DNA of 64,000 nucleotides from Berkiella sp964496435 (GTDB lineage: Bacteria > Pseudomonadota > Gammaproteobacteria > Berkiellales > Berkiellaceae), in the NCBI GenBank assembly GCA_964496435.1, contig CAZBZP010000009.1, positions 48,761-112,760 on the forward strand, given 5' to 3'. A program made the position numbers and the translations under genes. Below, piece by piece: positions 53,058-61,645 of this stretch (positions are counted from its first letter, which is position 1; the number at the start of each line of letters is the position of its first letter). The notes beneath the pieces were generated by a model. The model was not told where the DNA came from, did not search any database, and saw only the letters and a list, made by a program, of their open reading frames with translations.

Positions 53058-54551
53058 ATGGAATTTCACATTAAAAGCCATTCCTTAGAAAAACAACGCA
53101 CCGGCTGCCTTGTGCTGCCCATCCATGAATCACGCCGCTTAGGGCCACAGCTTGTGAAGCTTAACGAAGCTAGCAACGGATACTTTGCCCAATTGCATAA
53201 ACGTGGCGATATGAGCGGTTCTTTTGGACAGCTCACCATCTTGCAGCACATTCAAGGCCTTGGTGCAGATAGACTGCTGCTTTTAGGTTGCGGGACATCC
53301 ACAATCAGTGAGAATCAATTTAAAGATCTCATTTTGAAAATGATCACCGCATTAGGTGATACAGGTTCCCAAGATATCATTATTGAAATCGCTGATATGC
53401 CCGTGAAGGACAAAGACTTGAGCTGGAAAATCCGCCAAGTTATTTTGGCTTTTCATAATGCTTATTATCGCTTTGATGATTTCAAATCCAAAAAAGAATC
53501 TATTGTTAGAACCTTAAGAAAAGTCACCTTTAACATTCCTAATAAAAAGGATGTGAAGCAGGCACAACGCGCTCTCGATGAAGGCGTTGCTATTGTCAGT
53601 GGTATTGAAATAACCAAAAATTTAGCGAATGTCCCTGCGAATGTTTGCACACCTAACTATTTAGCAGATAAGGCGAAAAAATTCGCTAAAGCTCACAGCA
53701 AAATAAGTGCCGCTGTTTTAGAAGAAAGAGATATGCAAGCCCTTAACATGGGTTTATTGCTCTCTGTTACAGCAGGCTCAAGCTCCAGTGCAAAACTCAT
53801 TACCTTGGAATATCGTGGCGCACGTAAAGAAGCCAAACCAATTGTGCTGGTTGGCAAAGGGATCACCTTTGACACTGGCGGTAACTCAATTAAAGTACCC
53901 CCCAATATGATTGGCATGAAATATGATATGTGCGGTGCAGCCACTGTGTTTGGTGTGCTTGAGGCGGCAAGCCAATTAGAATTACCTTTAAACATTATTG
54001 GCGTCATTCCCTCCTGTGAAAATATGCCAGGACCTGCAGCAACACGCCCAGAAGATATTGTAACCAGCATGTCGGGACTTACTGTAGAAATCCTGAATAC
54101 AGACGCAGAAGGCCGACTCATTTTGGCAGATGCCCTTACCTATTGTGAACGATATCAACCACAAACCGTTATTGATATCGCCACCCTGACGGGTGCTTGT
54201 CATTTGGCTTTAGGGCCTTATGCCAGTGGTTTAATGAGTAATGATCAAGCGCTTGCTGATGAGCTTCTTCAAGCAGGAATGCAAAGTAGTGATAAGGCTT
54301 GGCAATTACCCTTGTGGGATGAATATGCAGATTCTCTTAAATCAGAATTTGCCGACTTAAGCAATATCCCTTTCTCCGCTATTGGCGCAGGAACCATTGT
54401 GGGCGCCTGCTTTTTAGCTAAATTTACACAAAAATATCAATGGGCACATTTAGACATCGCCAATACAGCCACCGTGAATGGCCCTAGGCGCGGTGCGACA
54501 GGACGCCCAGTTTCTTTATTAGTGCAGTATTTAATTAATCGGTGCAATTGA
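53058..54551 (+). CDS. pepA: Leucyl aminopeptidase (M17)
   Basis: PepA is a dizinc aminopeptidase. The catalytic domain shows VGKGITFDTGGNSIK and the family signature NTDAEGRLILADALTY, with the metal-binding Asp and Glu intact. GAGGGT precedes the ATG at 53058. The 497 residues match E. coli (503). In E. coli PepA also binds DNA at cer/carAB; whether this copy does cannot be told. valS follows directly; the holC gene often found between them is missing. Confidence 0.97.
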   Translation: MEFHIKSHSLEKQRTGCLVLPIHESRRLGPQLVKLNEASNGYFAQLHKRGDMSGSFGQLTILQHIQGLGADRLLLLGCGTSTISENQFKDLILKMITALGDTGSQDIIIEIADMPVKDKDLSWKIRQVILAFHNAYYRFDDFKSKKESIVRTLRKVTFNIPNKKDVKQAQRALDEGVAIVSGIEITKNLANVPANVCTPNYLADKAKKFAKAHSKISAAVLEERDMQALNMGLLLSVTAGSSSSAKLITLEYRGARKEAKPIVLVGKGITFDTGGNSIKVPPNMIGMKYDMCGAATVFGVLEAASQLELPLNIIGVIPSCENMPGPAATRPEDIVTSMSGLTVEILNTDAEGRLILADALTYCERYQPQTVIDIATLTGACHLALGPYASGLMSNDQALADELLQAGMQSSDKAWQLPLWDEYADSLKSEFADLSNIPFSAIGAGTIVGACFLAKFTQKYQWAHLDIANTATVNGPRRGATGRPVSLLVQYLINRCN

Positions 54552-54553
54552 AA

Positions 54554-57343
54554 ATGACATTAGAAAAAACCTACCAGCCACATGAACTAGAAAAAAAGTG
54601 GTACCAACATTGGGAAAAAGCAGGTTACTTTAAGCCTGCCCAAGGCCATACACCTTACTGCATTATGTTACCGCCACCTAACGTAACTGGCACGCTGCAT
54701 ATGGGACATGCTTTTCAAGACACCATCATGGATGCCTTAACCCGTTACCATCGCATGAAAGATTATCAAACCTTATGGCAAGGTGGCACGGATCACGCTG
54801 GTATTGCTACGCAAATGGTGGTTGAACGTCAATTACTTGCCAATGATATTAGTAAACATGATTTGGGTAGAGAAGCCTTTGTTAAAAAGGTATGGGAATG
54901 GAAAGCCCATTCCGGTGATACTATTAGCAGACAAATGCGCAGACTAGGCACATCGATAGACTGGTCACGCGAACGCTTTACCATGGATGAAGGACTCTCC
55001 GAAGCTGTTAAAGAAGTTTTTGTTCGTCTCTATGAAGAAGGCTTAATTTATCGCGGCAAAAGGCTTGTTAATTGGGATCCAAAGCTGCATACGGCTGTAT
55101 CTGATTTAGAAGTTATTTCAGAAGAAGAAAATGGCCATCTGTGGCACATTCGTTATCCTGTGGAAGGCACATCTGAATTTCTCATTGTCGCAACCACACG
55201 CCCTGAAACCATGTTAGGAGATACAGCCGTTGCTGTGCATCCTGATGATACCCGTTATCATCATTTAGCAGGCAAAAAAGTACGCCTTCCCTTATGTGAC
55301 AGATTGATTCCAATTATTCAGGATGATTATGTAGATCCTGAATTTGGCACGGGTTGCGTTAAAATAACCCCAGCCCACGATTTTAACGATTATGAAATGG
55401 GTAAAAGACATAATCTTGAAATCATCAATATATTTAATATTGATGCCATGATGAATGACAATGCGCCCAAGCAATACGTTGGTTTGGACAGATTTGTTGC
55501 TAGAAAGAAAATTATCGAAGATTTAGAAAAAGCCGAGTTACTTGAAAAGATTGAGCCTCATCGCTTAAAAATTCCAAGAGGCGATAGATCAGGTGAGGTT
55601 ATTGAACCTTACTTAACCGATCAATGGTATGTTGATGCTAAAAAGCTTGCAGTTGAAGCTATTGATGTTGTTAAAACTGGCAAAATCGAGTTTGTGCCTG
55701 GCAACTGGGTAAATGATTACTACGAATGGATGAATAATATTCAGGACTGGTGTATTAGCCGTCAGTTATGGTGGGGACATCGTATTCCCGCTTGGTATGA
55801 CCTAGATGGGAATGTTTACGTTGGCCGTGATATTAATGAAATCCGTCAAAAATACAAATTGAATGAAGACGTTTTGCTTAGCCAAGATAACGATGTGTTA
55901 GACACTTGGTTCTCCTCAGCACTATGGCCCTTCTCAACACTGGGTTGGCCTCATAAAACGCCTGAATTAGATACTTATTATCCTACCAATGTGCTGGTCA
56001 CTGGTTTTGATATCATTTTCTTTTGGGTTGCCCGTATGATCATGATGGGACTCAAATTTATGGGCGATGTTCCTTTCCGACAAGTTTTTGTTACTGGTTT
56101 GATTTTAGACGCCCATGGTCAGAAAATGTCTAAATCAAAGGGTAATATTTTAGATCCTTTGGATTTAATTGAAGGCATTGATCTTGAAACACTCGTACAA
56201 AAACGATTAACAGGTTTAATGCAGCCCCACTTGGCCAAGCAAATTGAAACCAATACGCGAAAAGAGTTTCCTAATGGGATCCCAAGCTTTGGTACAGATG
56301 CGCTACGCTTCTCATTATGTGCTTTTGCAACCACTAATCGCTTTATACGTTTTGATCTCTCGCGCGTTGAAGGCTATCGCAATTTCTGTAATAAAATTTG
56401 GAATGCGGCTCGTTATGTCTTTATGAATCTTGAAGGCCAAGATCTAGGTCAAAGTGAAAGCGACAGAGAATACAGCGTTTATGATTTGGGTATGCTCTCT
56501 CTTTGGCAAAAAACCAAACAAGCTGTAGAGGGACATTTACAAAATTATCGCTTTGATCTCATCGCGAATACTCTTTATGATTTCACTTGGAACCATTATT
56601 GCGATTGGTATTTAGAATTAGCCAAACCTACATTAACTATGGAAGGCGCATCTGATAAAAAACGCGCTGGCACACGTTTCATGTTGGCTAATATTTTAGA
56701 AGAATTGCTTCGTGTTATGCATCCCTTTATGCCTTTTATCACAGAAGAAGTTTGGCAAAAGCTTATTGCGATTATGGGTAACGCCTACCAAACAACACAA
56801 CGTGACTCCATCATGTTGCAACCCTTCCCGGCATATGAGGAAAAGCATGTCAATTCCCAAGCTGAACTTATCTTATCCTGGGTAAAAGAATTTATTATAG
56901 GCGTGAGAACACTAAGAGCTGAGTTAAATTTAAGCCCTAATAAGAAACTCACAGCCTACTATAAAACTGCATCAGTTGATGTTGAAAATGCCTTTTTAAC
57001 GAACATGCAAAGTTTAATTTCTTTGGCAAAATTAGAGCAAGTTCAAAAATTAGATGCAACGGAAAAACCTCCTGCATCTACTCATATTATTGGACAAGGC
57101 TTTGAAATCTTCATACCGCTTGCGGGTGTCATTGAAGATGTAAATGCTGAAATAGCTCGATTAAGCAAGGAATTGAAAAAGCATGAATCTGATTTTGAGT
57201 TTGCTGATAAAAAACTCGCTAATGAAAGTTTTGTTGCTAAAGCAAGTGGTGATGCCGTTGAAAAGGAACGTCAACGTAAAACAACTGCCCAAGCCGCTAT
57301 CAGTAAAATCAAAGAAACGATAAGTGTTCTAAAAGAGTTATAA
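54554..57343 (+). CDS. valS: Valyl-tRNA synthetase
   Basis: This is a class I synthetase with the HIGH-type motif in PPPNVTGTLHMGHAFQ (about residues 44-59) and KMSKS in GQKMSKSKGNILDP. An editing domain lies between them, and the C-terminal coiled coil begins near residue 865. ATG 54554 lies just after the pepA stop and gives 929 residues. The frame also opens at GTG 54542, overlapping pepA, which adds four residues. A strong terminator follows. Confidence 0.97.
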   Translation: MTLEKTYQPHELEKKWYQHWEKAGYFKPAQGHTPYCIMLPPPNVTGTLHMGHAFQDTIMDALTRYHRMKDYQTLWQGGTDHAGIATQMVVERQLLANDISKHDLGREAFVKKVWEWKAHSGDTISRQMRRLGTSIDWSRERFTMDEGLSEAVKEVFVRLYEEGLIYRGKRLVNWDPKLHTAVSDLEVISEEENGHLWHIRYPVEGTSEFLIVATTRPETMLGDTAVAVHPDDTRYHHLAGKKVRLPLCDRLIPIIQDDYVDPEFGTGCVKITPAHDFNDYEMGKRHNLEIINIFNIDAMMNDNAPKQYVGLDRFVARKKIIEDLEKAELLEKIEPHRLKIPRGDRSGEVIEPYLTDQWYVDAKKLAVEAIDVVKTGKIEFVPGNWVNDYYEWMNNIQDWCISRQLWWGHRIPAWYDLDGNVYVGRDINEIRQKYKLNEDVLLSQDNDVLDTWFSSALWPFSTLGWPHKTPELDTYYPTNVLVTGFDIIFFWVARMIMMGLKFMGDVPFRQVFVTGLILDAHGQKMSKSKGNILDPLDLIEGIDLETLVQKRLTGLMQPHLAKQIETNTRKEFPNGIPSFGTDALRFSLCAFATTNRFIRFDLSRVEGYRNFCNKIWNAARYVFMNLEGQDLGQSESDREYSVYDLGMLSLWQKTKQAVEGHLQNYRFDLIANTLYDFTWNHYCDWYLELAKPTLTMEGASDKKRAGTRFMLANILEELLRVMHPFMPFITEEVWQKLIAIMGNAYQTTQRDSIMLQPFPAYEEKHVNSQAELILSWVKEFIIGVRTLRAELNLSPNKKLTAYYKTASVDVENAFLTNMQSLISLAKLEQVQKLDATEKPPASTHIIGQGFEIFIPLAGVIEDVNAEIARLSKELKKHESDFEFADKKLANESFVAKASGDAVEKERQRKTTAQAAISKIKETISVLKEL

Positions 57344-57360
57344 ACCCTTCTAAACAAAAT

Positions 57361-57397
57361 CTCCTTGCTCAATATAGTGTTGAGCAAGGAGAAATAT
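57361..57397 (+). terminator. Rho-independent terminator of valS
   Basis: CTCCTTGCTCAA and TTGAGCAAGGAG form a perfect 12-bp stem around a seven-base loop (57361-57391). A broken T-rich stretch (ATATCTTTTT) follows. It lies 17 bases after the stop codon. Confidence 0.8.
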
Positions 57398-57818
57398 CTT
57401 TTTAACAAATTTGTGAGCTAAAACAATGCAATTTCTTTAGTATTGCTTGACGCTCATATTCGATATGTAAAGGAATGCTTTGCAAGCCTTTAGGGATATC
57501 CGTAACAGGCGAAAAAAATTCGTGTTCAATTTCACAAAGCCTTTTTGTTAAGCAATGCGAGTCTAATTTACTTATAATTTGCTTTGAAAATAAATACTTT
57601 AATATCGCGAAATTAAAAATCATACAGACCATCTATGAGTTAATAGTTTTGTTACCTTATATAGTATTTTTGCTAAGGATTCTAAAGTTTATGGTATCAG
57701 TGTGGCGAATTAACAGACAAACGGTTTTTAGGTGGGATATGCACTGTATAAATGTGTTGCATTTAATAATGCTTGATGGCACTTTTACTTAGTCCATCAA
57801 GCATAAATATGTTCAGCT
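57398..57818. other. AT-rich gap between valS and the PepSY gene
   Basis: Apart from the doubtful 76-codon frame, I see only a hairpin at 57770-57803 (TGCTTGATGG / CCATCAAGCA around a 14-base loop). It lies 15 bases downstream of the minus-strand PepSY gene and may end its transcript. Confidence 0.4.
57402..57632 (-). CDS. Possible small protein of unknown function
   Basis: This is a 76-codon frame with reasonable amino-acid usage in its second half (PKGLQSIPLHIEYERQAIL) but no good ribosome site and no recognised family. A longer frame of 105 codons overlaps on the plus strand (57475-57792) and looks less protein-like. Either or neither may be real. Confidence 0.25.
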   Translation of the reverse strand: MVCMIFNFAILKYLFSKQIISKLDSHCLTKRLCEIEHEFFSPVTDIPKGLQSIPLHIEYERQAILKKLHCFSSQIC

Positions 57819-58268
57819 TCAATCGGATGATTTTGTTATTTCACCAGTTTTAACATCAACTTTAAGATCCTGCTTTTTGCCATTTTCATCAAGCACTTTG
57901 ACTACATATTTATTAGCAAACAACTCTGTATTAATTTCATATATATTGCTATATCCTGCCGTTTGAAGTTTTTTAGCAATTTCAATCGCAGTTAAACCTA
58001 TAATTTCTCCTTTAGGTTTTGTCATTTCTCCTGTGATGGGGTTAATTTGAATATTGATAGTTTTACCTTCAGCATTGAGCACATTAGCTTCAAAGGCACC
58101 ATTTTCTTGATTAAACTCTATCTTTTTTACAATATTAAACCCTTTTGCGTGCAAGCTATCTAATACTTTTAGCATTTGACCTGGCATAGTTTGAGGTGCA
58201 TCAGCAAAAGCCAATGGCATTGATAATAATGAGATCAAAGAAAAAATAATGTGTGTTTTAGATTTCAT
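57819..58268 (-). CDS. Periplasmic PepSY-like protein (paralogue A)
   Basis: From ATG 58268 (AAGGAA eight bases upstream) the protein has 149 residues. A signal peptide (MKSKTHIIFSLISLLSMPLA) is probably cut after AFA. Two PepSY-like repeats follow: LHAKGFNIVKKIEFNQENG with ITGEMTKP, and LQTAGYSNIYEINTELFANK with VKTGEITK. PepSY domains often bind and inhibit peptidases or sit in the periplasm with unclear roles. A clear paralogue lies 2 kb away at 60354. The frame reaches 58298 without a ribosome site there. Confidence 0.85.
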   Translation of the reverse strand: MKSKTHIIFSLISLLSMPLAFADAPQTMPGQMLKVLDSLHAKGFNIVKKIEFNQENGAFEANVLNAEGKTINIQINPITGEMTKPKGEIIGLTAIEIAKKLQTAGYSNIYEINTELFANKYVVKVLDENGKKQDLKVDVKTGEITKSSD

Positions 58269-58463
58269 ACAAATTATTCCTTGTATAAAGTTATTCATTC
58301 TCGATAGAAATTACCACTATATATAATAGCTTAATTTGTATCGCATGGGCTTTTGACAATGCAAATGAGCACATTTTCTAATGATAGGTCAATGAAATGA
58401 TCTGTAGGAATATACAAGAAAAAAAGTAAATCTTGGAGGCTCAAAAAAGAAGGTGAGAATGCA

Positions 58464-58498
58464 TGTGATAGAGAATAATGAAGACATTCTCTATCACA
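58464..58498 (-). terminator. Hairpin downstream of the double-glycine peptide gene
   Basis: TGTGATAGAGAAT and ATTCTCTATCACA form a perfect 13-bp stem around a nine-base loop, 22 bases after the stop codon on the minus strand. A T-run (CTTCTTTTTT) occurs about 14 bases further on. Terminator or 3' stabilising hairpin. Confidence 0.55.
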
Positions 58499-58520
58499 AC
58501 ATAATTTATAAAAATTTAAA

Positions 58521-58826
58521 CTAATTGGAGTTCAATAATTTTTGCGCTTGAATATAATTACGCCCTAAAAGATAATCGTTATAGGAATATGCAAAACTTA
58601 CCAACATACCTACAGATCCGAAAAATACAGCCCCGAAGAGCGCTCCACCAGGACCTGCAGAACCGCATGTGAATATTCCAATAACAGCACCTATACCAAA
58701 GCCACAAATCATATCTAAACCAAGATCAGGACTCTCACCTTTCATGCCTGATAAGAAAGCATTTGAGAATTGTGTTTTTTCTCCACCACTAACGTGGTGT
58801 ATTTGATCTAATGTGAGAACTTGCAC
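58521..58826 (-). CDS. Bacteriocin-like peptide with double-glycine leader
   Basis: The 101-residue product starts MQVLTLDQIHHVSGG, matching double-glycine leaders: Leu at -12, Thr at -11, Gln at -8, Ile at -7, Val at -4 and Gly-Gly at -2/-1. Such leaders are cut by C39-peptidase ABC exporters. The predicted mature part (86 residues) has a hydrophobic, glycine-rich core (GFGIGAVIGIF, GPGGALFGAVFFGSVGMLV) resembling glycine-zipper membrane-active bacteriocins, with two cysteines (MICGF, FTCGS) that could pair. No exporter, immunity or regulatory gene is adjacent. Identification rests on the leader and composition. Secretion through a leader-recognising system without killing function is the alternative. 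Confidence 0.72.
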   Translation of the reverse strand: MQVLTLDQIHHVSGGEKTQFSNAFLSGMKGESPDLGLDMICGFGIGAVIGIFTCGSAGPGGALFGAVFFGSVGMLVSFAYSYNDYLLGRNYIQAQKLLNSN

Positions 58827-59666
58827 GCTATTTCCTCTTAGTCAATAAAATAAGCGAGCATATTATCCACAGCTTAGAGAATTGTCCAAATAAAAATCCT
58901 TTTTTTGTATTAAATAAATATTAAATAAGATTTCGGATTTAATACGTAACAGATTTCTCTACATCGCAAAGTCATTCAGAAGACTCTTCTATGTCAACAC
59001 TACATACTATAGAAACTTTTATCACAGCGGTTGATATTAAATATAGAAACAGGAGAATTTACGTCGAGCTTGTCGCCCTAAAACAGGAGTGCTTCAATTC
59101 ATTAGCTATTGTGATAGCAACACTCCGCCTATTATTAATGCTTAACAACTACTCTCAAATATTACAATCACTATATTCTTCTCATAAAGATAGATTTTGA
59201 AGTTTTTCGTTAGAGAGAAAGCACAGCTAATCCACACATATTTCAGCCATTTTATCTCACATTAAATCAAGCTATTGCTTCTCCCTGATTCAAACTGTAA
59301 GTGATGTAGTTCATAAGTAATACTTAAAAAGTTACTCATATGGGGTTTAAAAGTGCTTTAAGCATACAATATAAATTCTTGCGACACTACCATTATACCC
59401 ATAAAGAACATTCCTTATAACTAACAAGACTTGCAAAAAGAACACAAAATCGTAGCATTAAAATAGCCTTTTATTCCTATATATCAAGAAACATGTTTTT
59501 CAAATTAACAGTAGGTCATTAATTAAAACCTGACAACTTCATTTTTTATATTATATTGAATTAGATATTTTTGAAATTTTGCTTTACATAATTTCAGTGC
59601 TTTTATTGCAAGTACTTTTTAATATTTAAATAATGACTTCATTAATATTGTAGAGGAGCAATCACG
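58827..59666. other. AT-rich intergenic region
   Basis: It separates the minus-strand peptide gene from the plus-strand BON operon and must hold both promoters. A 69-codon frame at 58991-59200 has no ribosome site and no recognisable features, and I do not call it. I see no RNA gene or repeat in 59201-59640. Confidence 0.5.
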
Positions 59667-60029
59667 ATGAAAACGTTAATCACTTTAGTTGTTTTAACTA
59701 TACCTGCTATTTCCTTTGCAGATGTAAGTTCAACATCAACAAATTCTGGCATACACAACAACTATGTAAGCACAAGTGCAAGTGCTACCATGCAACCAAC
59801 TGATGCTGCCATTACTACAAACGTTGAATCTGCATTTTTAAAGCATAAGCTATTTGGTAACGCTGGCGTTAGCGCATTTACCATTAAAGTTGTAACGAAT
59901 GATGGTATCGTCCACCTAAGTGGGTTTGCTGATAATCAGTTACAAGCAGACACTGCAGCAAAAGTAGCTAAAGATATTGATGGTGTGAAGAATGTTGTTT
60001 CGGATGTTCAAATTAAAAGTGCAAATTAA
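59667..60029 (+). CDS. Periplasmic BON-domain protein
   Basis: This 120-residue OsmY-like protein has a signal peptide cut after SFA (about residue 18), a Ser/Thr-rich linker and one BON domain. The domain shows AAITTNVESAFLKHKLF, TIKVVTNDGIVHLSGFAD and AAKVAKDIDGVKNVVSDVQI. BON domains bind phospholipids or membranes; OsmY acts in envelope stress and protein folding. AGAGGAG lies before the ATG. First of a small plus-strand cluster BON-CsbD-PepSY-DUF3309. Confidence 0.9.
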   Translation: MKTLITLVVLTIPAISFADVSSTSTNSGIHNNYVSTSASATMQPTDAAITTNVESAFLKHKLFGNAGVSAFTIKVVTNDGIVHLSGFADNQLQADTAAKVAKDIDGVKNVVSDVQIKSAN

Positions 60030-60068
60030 TTTGTCATTTCTCATAATCTAAAACTTTAGGAGGTTATT

Positions 60069-60287
60069 ATGAATAAAGATATCATTCAAGGCAACTGGAA
60101 ACAGTTAAAAGGTAAAGTTCAACAACAATGGGGCAACCTTACCAATGACGATATTGATCGTCTTCAAGGTTCAAGGAAAGAATTAGAGGGATTGTTACAA
60201 GAAAGATATGGGTTTCAAAAGGATAGAGTTGAAACTGAAATTGATAAATTTTTAAAAGCAAATGGATTTGATAATACTTTTAATTAA
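60069..60287 (+). CDS. CsbD-family stress protein
   Basis: The 72-residue hydrophilic protein fits CsbD (general-stress proteins such as YjbJ). It begins MNKDIIQGNWKQLKGKVQQQ, continues WGNLTNDDIDRLQGSRKELEG and ends with a helical tail. AGGAGG precedes the ATG by about six bases. CsbD, BON and DUF3309 proteins commonly occur together and are induced by stress; that is family knowledge, not visible here. Confidence 0.93.
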   Translation: MNKDIIQGNWKQLKGKVQQQWGNLTNDDIDRLQGSRKELEGLLQERYGFQKDRVETEIDKFLKANGFDNTFN

Positions 60288-60294
60288 TTATGCT

Positions 60295-60321
60295 TATTGC
60301 TAAGGGAAGGATCCCTAAGCA
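60295..60321. repeat. Hairpin between csbD and the PepSY gene
   Basis: TTGCT-A-AGGG pairs with CCCT-A-AGCAA with one A-A mismatch around a six-base loop. There is no T-tract, so it is probably a processing or partial attenuation hairpin within the cluster. Confidence 0.45.
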
Positions 60322-60353
60322 ATATCAATAATATTAAAATTAAAGGAGATTCT

Positions 60354-60779
60354 ATGAACAAGTCACTTCTCATCGCATCGATTCTTGCTTTAAACACCAC
60401 TGTTTCATTTGCTGGAGATGTACCTTTAAATGCTAAGCAAATGTCTCAAATTCTGCAAAATATACAAAAGGATGGATATAACTTAGTTACTAAAATTGAA
60501 TTTAATGATGATAAATTTGAAGCTAAAGCGATAAACAGCGCCGGCAAAGAAGTTAAGCTAGAAATTGCCCCTATGACTGGAGAAGTCATTAATCCTAAAA
60601 AGGATGAGATTTCGACCTTAACAATTTTCGATGTTGCCCAAAAAGTAGAGGGTGCTGGCTACAAAAATATTTATTTAATTGACGCGAGCAAGGACACTTT
60701 TAAAGTAAAAGCTCACGACAAGGACAATAAAAAGGTTACGCTAGAAGTTGATGGCAAAACTGGCGCAATAAAGGATTAG
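60354..60779 (+). CDS. Periplasmic PepSY-like protein (paralogue B)
   Basis: ATG 60354 has AGGAG five bases upstream and gives 141 residues with a signal peptide cut after SFA (near residue 19). Two PepSY-like units follow: IQKDGYNLVTKIEFNDDK with MTGEVINP, and VEGAGYKNIYLIDASKD with KTGAIKD. It is a clear paralogue of the protein at 57819-58268, sharing the KKIEF/TKIEF, TGE and GY-x-NIY elements. The frame extends to 60297 through a hairpin, which I exclude. Confidence 0.87.
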   Translation: MNKSLLIASILALNTTVSFAGDVPLNAKQMSQILQNIQKDGYNLVTKIEFNDDKFEAKAINSAGKEVKLEIAPMTGEVINPKKDEISTLTIFDVAQKVEGAGYKNIYLIDASKDTFKVKAHDKDNKKVTLEVDGKTGAIKD

Positions 60780-60808
60780 TTAAAATATTGCGATATAATC
60801 ATCGCATA

Positions 60809-60838
60809 CAATATAGATAGCCAAAGCTATCTATATTG
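60809..60838. repeat. Perfect hairpin before the DUF3309 gene
   Basis: CAATATAGATAGC and GCTATCTATATTG form a 13-bp perfect stem with a four-base loop, 15 bases before the DUF3309-like start codon. No T-tract follows. Possible attenuator or mRNA-stability element. Confidence 0.6.
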
Positions 60839-60853
60839 AAATGGAGTCAACAT

Positions 60854-61015
60854 ATGATATCAACTTTGCTTTTTGTTGTTTTGATTTTAGCGCTTGTGGT
60901 CTCTATACCAAAATGGTCCCATAGTCGTAAATGGGGATATTACCCAAGCATAATAATAGCAATTATTATATTAGTTATGCTTTTATTTACCCTAATGGGG
61001 ACAATGCCATTTTAG
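60854..61015 (+). CDS. Small DUF3309-like membrane protein (53 residues)
   Basis: GGAG lies seven bases before ATG 60854. The product starts MISTLLFVVLILALVVSIP, then WSHSRKWGYYPS, then a second hydrophobic helix. This is the DUF3309 layout: a hydrophobic helix, a W-x-x-S/Y-x-x-WGY-x-PS turn and a second helix of a tiny inner-membrane protein. Function of the family is unknown, but it often accompanies CsbD and BON genes, as here. A GGACATCCAAT element begins about ten bases after the stop. Confidence 0.82.
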   Translation: MISTLLFVVLILALVVSIPKWSHSRKWGYYPSIIIAIIILVMLLFTLMGTMPF

Positions 61016-61025
61016 TGATGTTTAT

Positions 61026-61075
61026 GGGACATCCAATTTAGTGATTTAAACATATAAAGACGTTATTGGCTGTCC
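61026..61075. repeat. GGACATCCAAT-type element, copy 3 (about 50 bp)
   Basis: GGGACATCCAAT at 61026-61037 and ATTGGCTGTCC at 61065-61075 are inverted copies of the same core, with one T/G difference as in the copy at 41041. The interior is short and AT-rich. It sits directly downstream of the DUF3309-like gene and next to gene remnants. Confidence 0.7.
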
Positions 61076-61176
61076 TTATTTAGATATTAAGCCAAAATAC
61101 AGCAAAGAGATATTAGAAGAAAGAGAATCGTTTTTTTCTCAACTGCTATGCGTTCTTGAATCAGATGACGTGCTTC

Positions 61177-61359
61177 TCAAAGTTCCTGCAACGGCATTTC
61201 GCTGAGCATTTGTTTGGTTTTTTCAGAGGCCAACTTTTGAGCTTCAGCTGACATAATGACAATTGCATGACAGTTACGCTTTATTTCGTCGTAATATTGT
61301 TTTCGCTTAACAACATGCAAAAAATTAAGATGGGTATCTGTCAACCATGCAAACTTCAT
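61177..61359 (-). pseudogene. N-terminal remnant of a calcineurin-like metallophosphoesterase
   Basis: The 60-codon frame opens with MKFAWLTDTHLNFL, the first metal motif (D-x-H) of calcineurin-like phosphoesterases, followed by a typical DEIKRNCHAIVI strand. The next motif (GD-x-x) is lost and the frame ends in an unrelated helix, so only the first 35 residues or so remain recognisable. Full-length relatives have about 250 residues. A truncation associated with the nearby repeat element is likely. Confidence 0.6.
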
Positions 61360-61539
61360 AAATCACTTCTCTTCAAACAACATAATTGACTGACATTAAC
61401 CTAGAAAAGCTGAGTCAGTTGAAAATCGTACAAGAAATATTCTGTATTTACCATAGGCAGTTATAAATTTTTTAAACATACATGGACGTAAATGCCTGTC
61501 CCGTGAAATGCCCTAGCGACAAATAATCTCACTTTGAAA

Positions 61540-61645
61540 AAGGGAGACAGCGACCTGCAGCGCAGGGAGCAAGAGGAATTTTTTCCGGATAAAATCCTTC
61601 TCTGGGTGCAAAGCCCCCTCTTCCCTTTACAAGTGAAGATCTTTT
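61540..61645. repeat. CT/AG-rich intergenic repeat
   Basis: Complementary purine and pyrimidine blocks (AAAAAGGGAGA, CCCTCTTCCCTTTAC) bracket a GGATAAAATCC-like palindrome. The arrangement of the end blocks resembles the repeat between guaA and tadA (14605-14714). A dispersed repeat is suggested but I could not align the interiors. Confidence 0.35.

Noticed and set aside
53285..53300. GGGACATCCA core inside pepA
   Set aside because: It encodes part of the conserved GCGTST region in frame, has no inverted partner nearby and is best explained as coincidence.
57475..57792. 105-codon frame on the plus strand after valS
   Set aside because: No ribosome site, poor residue composition, and it overlaps both a hairpin and a competing minus-strand frame.
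58991..59200. 69-codon frame in the AT-rich gap
   Set aside because: No Shine-Dalgarno sequence, no recognisable motif, and the region is expected to hold promoters.
61050..61203. Open frame containing PYLDIKPKYS, which recalls a motif of TrmO-like methyltransferases
   Set aside because: It has no start codon, and the rest does not resemble TrmO. It was kept only as a possible remnant near the repeat element.
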